Source of the DNA: Candidatus Spyradosoma merdigallinarum
Lineage (GTDB): Bacteria; Verrucomicrobiota; Verrucomicrobiia; Opitutales; UBA953
Assembly (NCBI GenBank): GCA_018713755.1
Contig: DVOG01000112.1
Span: 1 to 20,663 of the forward strand
Direction: 5' to 3'
DNA length: 20,663 nt
In this document: in pieces, positions 13,727-18,679 of the stretch
Layout of the letters: each line of letters opens with the position of its first letter
How positions within the stretch are numbered: the stretch's first letter is position 1
Notes under the pieces: model-generated
What the model was told of the DNA's origin: nothing
Seen by the model: only the letters and a program-made list of their open reading frames with translations
The model's database searches: none
Program-made: the position numbers and the translations under genes

Positions 13727-15463
13727 TCAGAACCAGGATTTCAGCGTCGTTTCGTCCGGCTCCGCGATGCGGTCGCTTTCGGTCTGACGAAGCATCCGGT
13801 CGACTTCCTCAAAAAGGCTGCGCCGCGTCGCGACGAAGAGCATGCGGTCGCTCCCGAGGAAATTCATGACCTTTTCCAGCACCGTGCGCGGCGGGCGGCG
13901 CGTATCCAAAAGCGGCGGCAGGTAGCGCATGAGCACGGAAACGTCTTCGTGCTTCAGCGCGTAGTTCACGAGCTCGAGCAGCACGGCCTGATTTCCGTTT
14001 TCGAGCAGATACGCGCTTTCGTAGACGGAGCGCGCCTCCTCCTCGAAGCCGAGCGCGTCGAGCCGCCGCGCAAGCACGATCAGCCGGGCGACGGGGAGCG
14101 TGTTGTTCTTGATGACGCGGTCCATGCTGATGCGCCCGAGATTCGCCTGCCCGCTCGAAAAATACGCCAGCGCGCGCAGGCAGTCGATCACGCCCTGGTA
14201 GTTTTTCACCCACGCGTAATCGCCGTTTTCCAGCCCGTCGAGAATTTTCAGCGCCTCCGCGGGTTTCCCGTCGAGAACAAGCGATTCGAGATAAAGCAGT
14301 TCGAATTTCGGCAAGTCGATCAGCGCTTTGTTCTGCGCGTGGTCGTAGATTTTTTTGACCAAGGCGAAGTTCCCGGCGTCCGTCGCGTATTGCGCGAAAA
14401 CAAGCAGCGCGGCGGAGTCGTCTTTGTAGCGGTCGAAAAAGTCCTTCTCGAGGCGTTCCCGGTAAAGCCTGTTCTCGTCGCCGGGGAAAAGCGTGATGAT
14501 TCTGACGCGGACGGCGGGATCGTTCTTCATGAGCGCGAGGCGCGTCAAAACGTTGCGCGCGGCGGAAACGTCGCCGCTTTCCCGCAGATACAGAGCGTAG
14601 AGCGTCGCAATCTGTTCGTTCCCGGGAACGCGCGAGGCGGCGGAGCGCAGAATTTCCAGCGCGCTCTCGCGGTCGCCGGTCTCCCAGTCGAGCTGCGCTT
14701 CGAGAACGCGCCCGGAAAGCGTGTTCTCGACGCCGTAGCGCGTGAGAAAATCCCGCGACGTCCGGAACTGCCCGCGCAAAAGGCTCGCCTGCGCCGCGCC
14801 GACGACGAAAATCAGGCGGTTGTCCTGCAGCGCGTTCGGCTCGGGAAGCAGCTTTTCCGCGAGCGGGAACAGCGGCAGCAGCGCGTCGGCCGCGAAGCAG
14901 AGCTCTTCGTCCTGCGCGAGATCGAGATGCTGACGCACGAAAAACTGCATGTAGTTTTTATGGTTCAGCGCGTACGGCAACCCGTTTTCCAGAAGCTCGA
15001 AAGCTTCGCGCAGACGTCTTTGATAAAAGAGCATCGAGGAAAAATCGACGATCGCGTCCGAATTGCGCGGCGAGTAAATCAGCCCGGCGCGGATGTTCTG
15101 AAAATACGCGCCGAAATCCTTGTCGACCTGAAAATTCTCCTTCGCGTCGCGGACGATTTTGTCGCCGATGTTCCGGCGCATTTCCGCGCGCGTTTCCGCG
15201 CTGAACGGGTAGACGAGCATCGCGGCGTAACTCGTCTGCTCCCATTCGTGCTTGTAGCGGAACCAGCAGAAAAGCAGAAATGCCAGCGCGAGATACCCCG
15301 CGACGCCGAGCGCGACCAGCACGAAAAGAATGCGCCGCCAGTTGAAATGCAGACGCCACTGCCCGTCGTTCCCGCGGGCGTACGTCGCGAACCCTAAATA
15401 TTCCCGGTTGGAAAATGCCGCGCGCGACGCGTTTTTCTCGTTCTTCGAATTTTCGGTTGCCAT
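13727..15463 (-). CDS. Membrane-anchored TPR-like repeat protein, 578 aa
   Basis: A soluble N-terminus (about 1-43) is followed by one membrane helix (about 44-67: RILFVLVALGVAGYLALAFLLF). A long alpha-helical domain then runs through the rest, with tetratricopeptide-like pairs (EAFELLENGLPYALNHKNY, SALEILRSAASRVPGNEQIATLYALYLRESGDVSAARNVL, EALKILDGLENGDYAWVKNY, EEEARSVYESAYLLENGNQAVLLEL). Such proteins usually act as envelope scaffolds; no enzyme motif is visible. Start MATENS at 15463 is chosen because the roughly 53 codons upstream encode an Arg-rich stretch antisense-like in character and overlap tsaE; the leader has only AGAAAAAA. Its coding region holds two stretches of about 740 bases free of the octamer. 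It lies 79 bases downstream of tsaE. Confidence 0.8.
   Translation of the reverse strand: MATENSKNEKNASRAAFSNREYLGFATYARGNDGQWRLHFNWRRILFVLVALGVAGYLALAFLLFCWFRYKHEWEQTSYAAMLVYPFSAETRAEMRRNIGDKIVRDAKENFQVDKDFGAYFQNIRAGLIYSPRNSDAIVDFSSMLFYQRRLREAFELLENGLPYALNHKNYMQFFVRQHLDLAQDEELCFAADALLPLFPLAEKLLPEPNALQDNRLIFVVGAAQASLLRGQFRTSRDFLTRYGVENTLSGRVLEAQLDWETGDRESALEILRSAASRVPGNEQIATLYALYLRESGDVSAARNVLTRLALMKNDPAVRVRIITLFPGDENRLYRERLEKDFFDRYKDDSAALLVFAQYATDAGNFALVKKIYDHAQNKALIDLPKFELLYLESLVLDGKPAEALKILDGLENGDYAWVKNYQGVIDCLRALAYFSSGQANLGRISMDRVIKNNTLPVARLIVLARRLDALGFEEEARSVYESAYLLENGNQAVLLELVNYALKHEDVSVLMRYLPPLLDTRRPPRTVLEKVMNFLGSDRMLFVATRRSLFEEVDRMLRQTESDRIAEPDETTLKSWF
14617..14630. repeat. Fused head-to-head octamer palindrome CGTTCCCGGGAACG
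   Basis: Two octamers share the central CG and form a perfect 14-base palindrome inside the TPR-like gene. It stands between two stretches of about 740 bases (13714-14453 and 14631-15366) with no copy other than the one at 14454. Confidence 0.75.
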
Positions 15464-15542
15464 CAGATTTTTTTCTGCAAAGTTAGCGTTCCCGCGCACG
15501 CGGAGCAATACGCGAATTTCCCGCCCGCGCGATTTTCCGCAG

Positions 15543-15995
15543 TCATTCCCGCAGCCGGAAACGGTGCGTTCCCGCGGAAACGATTTCGAAATCGAAATGA
15601 AGCGCGTCCGCCGGAAGCGCATCGGCGATTTTTTCCGGCCACTCCACGACCCAGCACCGCGGCGAACGCATGAATTCCTCCAGCATCAGCGCCTCCGCCG
15701 CCTCCGGCGACGGCAGCCGATACGCGTCCATGTGAATGAGCTGGCGGGAACGCCCTTCGTAAATCGCGTAAATGTTGTAGCTCGGGCTCGTGATCGGCTG
15801 CGCGACGCCGAACGCGCGCGCCAGCCCGCGGACGAACGTCGTCTTGCCCGCGCCGAGATCGCCGTGCAGCGCGAGCGTCGCCTCCGGCGGCAGAAGCGCC
15901 GCGATTCGCGCCGCCGCGGCCTCCGTTTCCTCCGGCGAGCGGCAAAGCGTCCACTCCCGAAATTTTCCGAGCTCTTCCGCAACGTTTCTTTCCAT
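15543..15995 (-). CDS. tsaE: tRNA threonylcarbamoyladenosine biosynthesis ATPase TsaE
   Basis: This 150-residue P-loop protein (E. coli TsaE has 153) works with TsaB and TsaD to make the universal t6A modification at position 37 of ANN-decoding tRNAs. Visible are Walker A GDLGAGKTTF (45-54), the family motif ITSPSYNIYAIYEG (68-81), HMDAYRL (88-94) and WVVEWPEK (115-122). Two starts compete. The ATG at 16013 overlaps the murI stop in an ATGA, while the ATG at 15995 has the best Shine-Dalgarno seen in the window (GGAG, eight bases away). I prefer 15995, giving the usual length. The upstream frame remains open through murI but that is a shadow. TsaB and TsaD are not in the window. Confidence 0.94.
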   Translation of the reverse strand: MERNVAEELGKFREWTLCRSPEETEAAAARIAALLPPEATLALHGDLGAGKTTFVRGLARAFGVAQPITSPSYNIYAIYEGRSRQLIHMDAYRLPSPEAAEALMLEEFMRSPRCWVVEWPEKIADALPADALHFDFEIVSAGTHRFRLRE

Positions 15996-16002
15996 GAAAA
16001 AT

Positions 16003-16008
16003 TCTCCG
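16003..16008 (-). promoter_or_regulatory. Ribosome binding site deciding the tsaE start
   Basis: The minus strand reads CGGAGA here, with GGAG ending eight bases before the ATG at 15995. It overlaps the very end of the murI region, so termination on murI (stop 16012-16010) should deliver ribosomes next to it. This favours the inner ATG over the ATG at 16013, which has no purine-rich leader. Confidence 0.65.
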
Positions 16009-16009
16009 T

Positions 16010-16846
16010 TCATTTCAGTTCGATGCGTTCCGCGCGGACGCGTTCCCGCGCGCGCAGAAAAATTTCCGCGGCGCGGGAAAAGCGCTCCGCCGACTCCGTC
16101 GTGAGAAACGCCGCGTTCCCGCCGCGGGAAATCCGCCGCGCCATTTCCGGATGCCGCGCGAGGTAGTCCTTCAGGCTTTCCGCGACGCACGCGCCCTGCG
16201 GAAACGCCCGCGTCCCCGCGGGCAAAAATTTCCGAATCAGCGGGAGCAGCACCGGGTAGTGCGTGCAGCCGAGAATCAGCGTGTCGATTTTCCCGTCGCG
16301 GGAAAACAGCGCGTCCAGGTGGCGCTTCACGAAATATTCCGCCGCCGGCGCCTCGGTTTCTCCGTTTTCGACGAGCGGCACCCACATCGGGCACGCCTCG
16401 GAAACGACGCGGATTTCCGGGAACAGCTTCCGCATTTCCAGCTCGTAGGAACGCGAGGCGATCGTGCCTTCCGTGCCGACGACGCCGACGTGCTTCGTGC
16501 GGCTCAGCGCATCCGCCGCCTCGACCGTCGGGCGGATGACGCCCAGAACACGGCGCGTCGGGTCGGAGGAACGCGGCAAATCGTTCCGCTGAATCGAACG
16601 CAGCGCCTTCGCCGAGGCCGTGTTGCACGCGAAAATGACCAGCGGGCAGCCGCGCGCGAAAAGATGCTCCGTCGCCTGCCGCGCGAATTCGAGCACGACC
16701 TCGAAAGAACGCGGGCCGTAAGGCGCGCGCGCGTTGTCGCCGAGGTAAAGAAAATCGCGGTCGGGCAGCGCCTCGCGGATTTTTTCGAAAATCGTGAGAC
16801 CGCCGTAGCCGGAATCGAAAATCCCGATGGGCGCCGTTCCCGCCAT
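16010..16846 (-). CDS. murI: Glutamate racemase
   Basis: This 278-residue cytoplasmic enzyme makes D-glutamate from L-glutamate for peptidoglycan stem peptides by a two-base, cofactor-free mechanism. Both catalytic cysteines are present: Cys74 in FACNTASA and Cys194 in LGCTHYP. Other conserved blocks are FDSGYGGLT (10-18), GDNARAPYGPRS (36-47) and GVIGxxxP-like GVIRPTVEA (102-110). Length and motif order are normal. Start MAGTAPIGIFDSG is close to the conserved first strand. Its stop overlaps an alternative tsaE ATG (ATGA), which indicates translational coupling; murI, tsaE and the carboxypeptidase downstream give this run a cell-wall and translation flavour. Most of its catalytic coding region (16122-16834) is free of the repeated octamer. 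Confidence 0.96.
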   Translation of the reverse strand: MAGTAPIGIFDSGYGGLTIFEKIREALPDRDFLYLGDNARAPYGPRSFEVVLEFARQATEHLFARGCPLVIFACNTASAKALRSIQRNDLPRSSDPTRRVLGVIRPTVEAADALSRTKHVGVVGTEGTIASRSYELEMRKLFPEIRVVSEACPMWVPLVENGETEAPAAEYFVKRHLDALFSRDGKIDTLILGCTHYPVLLPLIRKFLPAGTRAFPQGACVAESLKDYLARHPEMARRISRGGNAAFLTTESAERFSRAAEIFLRARERVRAERIELK

Positions 16847-16865
16847 GACTTTTCCCGCGGCGCGC

Positions 16866-18605
16866 TTACTCGCCGTCCGCGTTCCCGTCCGCGGGAACGA
16901 GCGCCGAGCGCACCGTCAGCTCGTTCCCGTTCAGATACGTTTTCGAAATGACGGCGTAGTCGAAATCTTCCGGAGAAATCTTCACCGCGCTCAGCGCCTC
17001 CGCGAAATCTTCGCCGACCGCCGTCTTCACCGCCAGCGGCTGAAGCTTCGCCGCGCCGTGCGCCGAATACAACGAACGCCCGACGTGCATCCACGAGACC
17101 GCGCAGCCGCCTTCCGGCAGCAGCGCCTCCGCGGACTTCACCGCTTCGGAGTCCCAGACGGACTTCGCCGGATTTTTCGCCGCCGCCGTTTCCGTCAGCA
17201 GCCGCAGCGTGTCCGCGTCGCCGAAGCAGACGCGGTTCCCGACGACCGCCACGGTTCCCTTCGGTTCGGCTCCGTCCTCGGAGGCGCAGAGAGAAAGCGC
17301 CGAGGAAACGCCGGGAAGCGCCTCAAGCTCCGCCGCGGGAACGAAAATGTCCATGTTCTCCCGGCGCGTGAATTCCTCCGCTTTTTCCAGCATCTTTTCC
17401 GCCAGCGCGCGGTCGGCGACGTCGAAAACCGCGACATTCTTTTCGCCCGTTTCCGAATAAAGGGAATACGACGAAACGCCGCCGGAAAAATTCTTGAGCA
17501 TCGCGGGAACGTCCGTGCCCTGCGTCATTTTGAGCTGTCCGACCTGCATGTCGACGAACGCGAACAGCGGCGTCGAGCGCCGCCCGATTTCCAGCAGCTG
17601 CAGCACGAATTCGCCGACGGAGAAATTCGCCGTCGAAACGCTCTGCACGTCGTCGCGAAGCGGGAAAAACGCCGGTTTGCTCACGCCGTCGCGCACGGTT
17701 CGCGTGATCAGCCGCACGGCGCCGCGGTCCGCGTTCCACGCGATCGTCGATTCCGCGCGAAGGAGGCCGTCTTCGTCATAGAAACAGCCGCCCCAAACCG
17801 CGTCGAAGGCTTCCGGGGCGAACGCCTTCACGACGGGTTCCGCCCAAAGCGCGAACATCGCCTTTTCCGGATTTTTCTCGAAATCCTTCGCCCGCTCCGC
17901 GTCAGCCCGCGCGGCGGCGGCGTAAGCCTTTTCGGCGACGGTCGCGCCGTCGACGTAAAACCACAAGTCGGAAGCGCCGACGCGTTCCCGCGCCTTCGCG
18001 AAAACGGGCGACGATCCGAATCCGCCGTTCCCGCCCGCGGCGACGGCGAGCGTTTTCTCAAGCGCCGCACGTCCCGACGCGAGGAAGAAATTTCCGCCGA
18101 AAACGGCGAAAAGCGAATCGCCGCATTTCTTCGCGGGAACGCCTCCGACGGCGGGAACGTCGGAAATCTCCGCGTCTCCGCAGAGTTCCCGCAAAAGCTC
18201 CTGCGCCTTTTCCTGAGAAAAACTTTCGACGACTTCCGCAATGAAAACCGCGCCGACGTCGCCTTCTTCCGCGGGAACGTCCACCAGCGCGACGAGCGCT
18301 TCGCCGCGGAAGGTTTCGAAAAAGCGCTTTTCCCATGCGGAAAATTCGGAGCGCGCGCGCGCCTTCTCCTCGCCGTCTTCCCCGGCGAGCGCGGCGTCGA
18401 ACGCCGGGCGCAGAATTTTTTCGCGCAGCGCCGCGAAATACGCATCTTTGTCGACGCGAGCTTTCGTCGCGGCGAGATTTTCGGCCTTCGCGAACGCGAA
18501 AGTCTCTCCGTTCGGAAGGAGCGTTTCAAGATCCGCCTGCGCGAACGGGGAGAACGCGAGCGCGGCAAAAACGGCGGCGGGAACGAGAATGCTGTGTTTT
18601 TTCAT
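16866..18605 (-). CDS. Exported unknown protein, 579 aa (possibly DUF3352-like)
   Basis: A clear signal peptide opens the protein (MKKHSILVPAAVFAALAFSPFAQADLE, cleavage near 24). The mature part begins LETLLPNGETFAFAKAENLAA and has repeated blocks of the type GxxLVALVDVP, CGDSLFAVFGGNFFLASGRAALEKTLA, LWFYVDGATV, KGTVAVVGNRVCFGDADTLRLL. This duplicated layout, with a leading LP-D/G-T segment, resembles large periplasmic DUF3352-type proteins of planctomycetes and relatives, but I assign that only weakly. No enzyme motif is visible, and the composition is Ala-rich. Many copies of the octamer fall in this gene, including an inverted pair in its last codons. It lies 19 bases upstream of murI on the same strand. 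No Shine-Dalgarno precedes the ATG. Confidence 0.7.
   Translation of the reverse strand: MKKHSILVPAAVFAALAFSPFAQADLETLLPNGETFAFAKAENLAATKARVDKDAYFAALREKILRPAFDAALAGEDGEEKARARSEFSAWEKRFFETFRGEALVALVDVPAEEGDVGAVFIAEVVESFSQEKAQELLRELCGDAEISDVPAVGGVPAKKCGDSLFAVFGGNFFLASGRAALEKTLAVAAGGNGGFGSSPVFAKARERVGASDLWFYVDGATVAEKAYAAAARADAERAKDFEKNPEKAMFALWAEPVVKAFAPEAFDAVWGGCFYDEDGLLRAESTIAWNADRGAVRLITRTVRDGVSKPAFFPLRDDVQSVSTANFSVGEFVLQLLEIGRRSTPLFAFVDMQVGQLKMTQGTDVPAMLKNFSGGVSSYSLYSETGEKNVAVFDVADRALAEKMLEKAEEFTRRENMDIFVPAAELEALPGVSSALSLCASEDGAEPKGTVAVVGNRVCFGDADTLRLLTETAAAKNPAKSVWDSEAVKSAEALLPEGGCAVSWMHVGRSLYSAHGAAKLQPLAVKTAVGEDFAEALSAVKISPEDFDYAVISKTYLNGNELTVRSALVPADGNADGE
16880..16899. repeat. Inverted octamer pair in the last codons of the exported unknown gene
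   Basis: CGTTCCCG (16880-16887) and CGGGAACG (16892-16899) form an 8-base stem with a four-base TCCG loop, about 14 bases before the stop at 16866. A third copy lies at 16922 and a fourth at 16835. The hairpin has no T-run, so it may be a transcript 3'-end or stability structure rather than a terminator. Confidence 0.6.
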
Positions 18606-18651
18606 GTTGCTGGTGTTGCTGAAAACGGATTGCGAAAAAGAAAGCGTCGGA

Positions 18652-18679
18652 AAGAAAAATTTGCGGAGAATTTTTTCTT
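18652..18679 (-). terminator. Possible weak AT-rich terminator after the DUF4838-like gene
   Basis: On the minus strand AAGAAAAAATT (18679-18669) and AATTTTTCTT (18661-18652) pair around a CTCCGCA loop with a one-base bulge, and the right arm is T-rich. It overlaps the stop codon and precedes the exported unknown gene. The stem has almost no GC pairs, so termination would be inefficient. Confidence 0.3.

Noticed and set aside
12773..15397. 874-residue plus-strand open frame over the carboxypeptidase and TPR-like genes
   Set aside because: Antisense to two well-supported genes, Arg-rich and low in complexity; a compositional shadow.
15996..16628. Fusion of TsaE with an upstream 200-residue domain
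   Set aside because: The extension is a frame-shifted shadow of murI. TsaE has its own ribosome site and normal length from 15995.
18606..18621. Direct repeat of GTTGCTG upstream of the exported unknown gene
   Set aside because: Only two seven-base copies, nine bases apart; easily chance.
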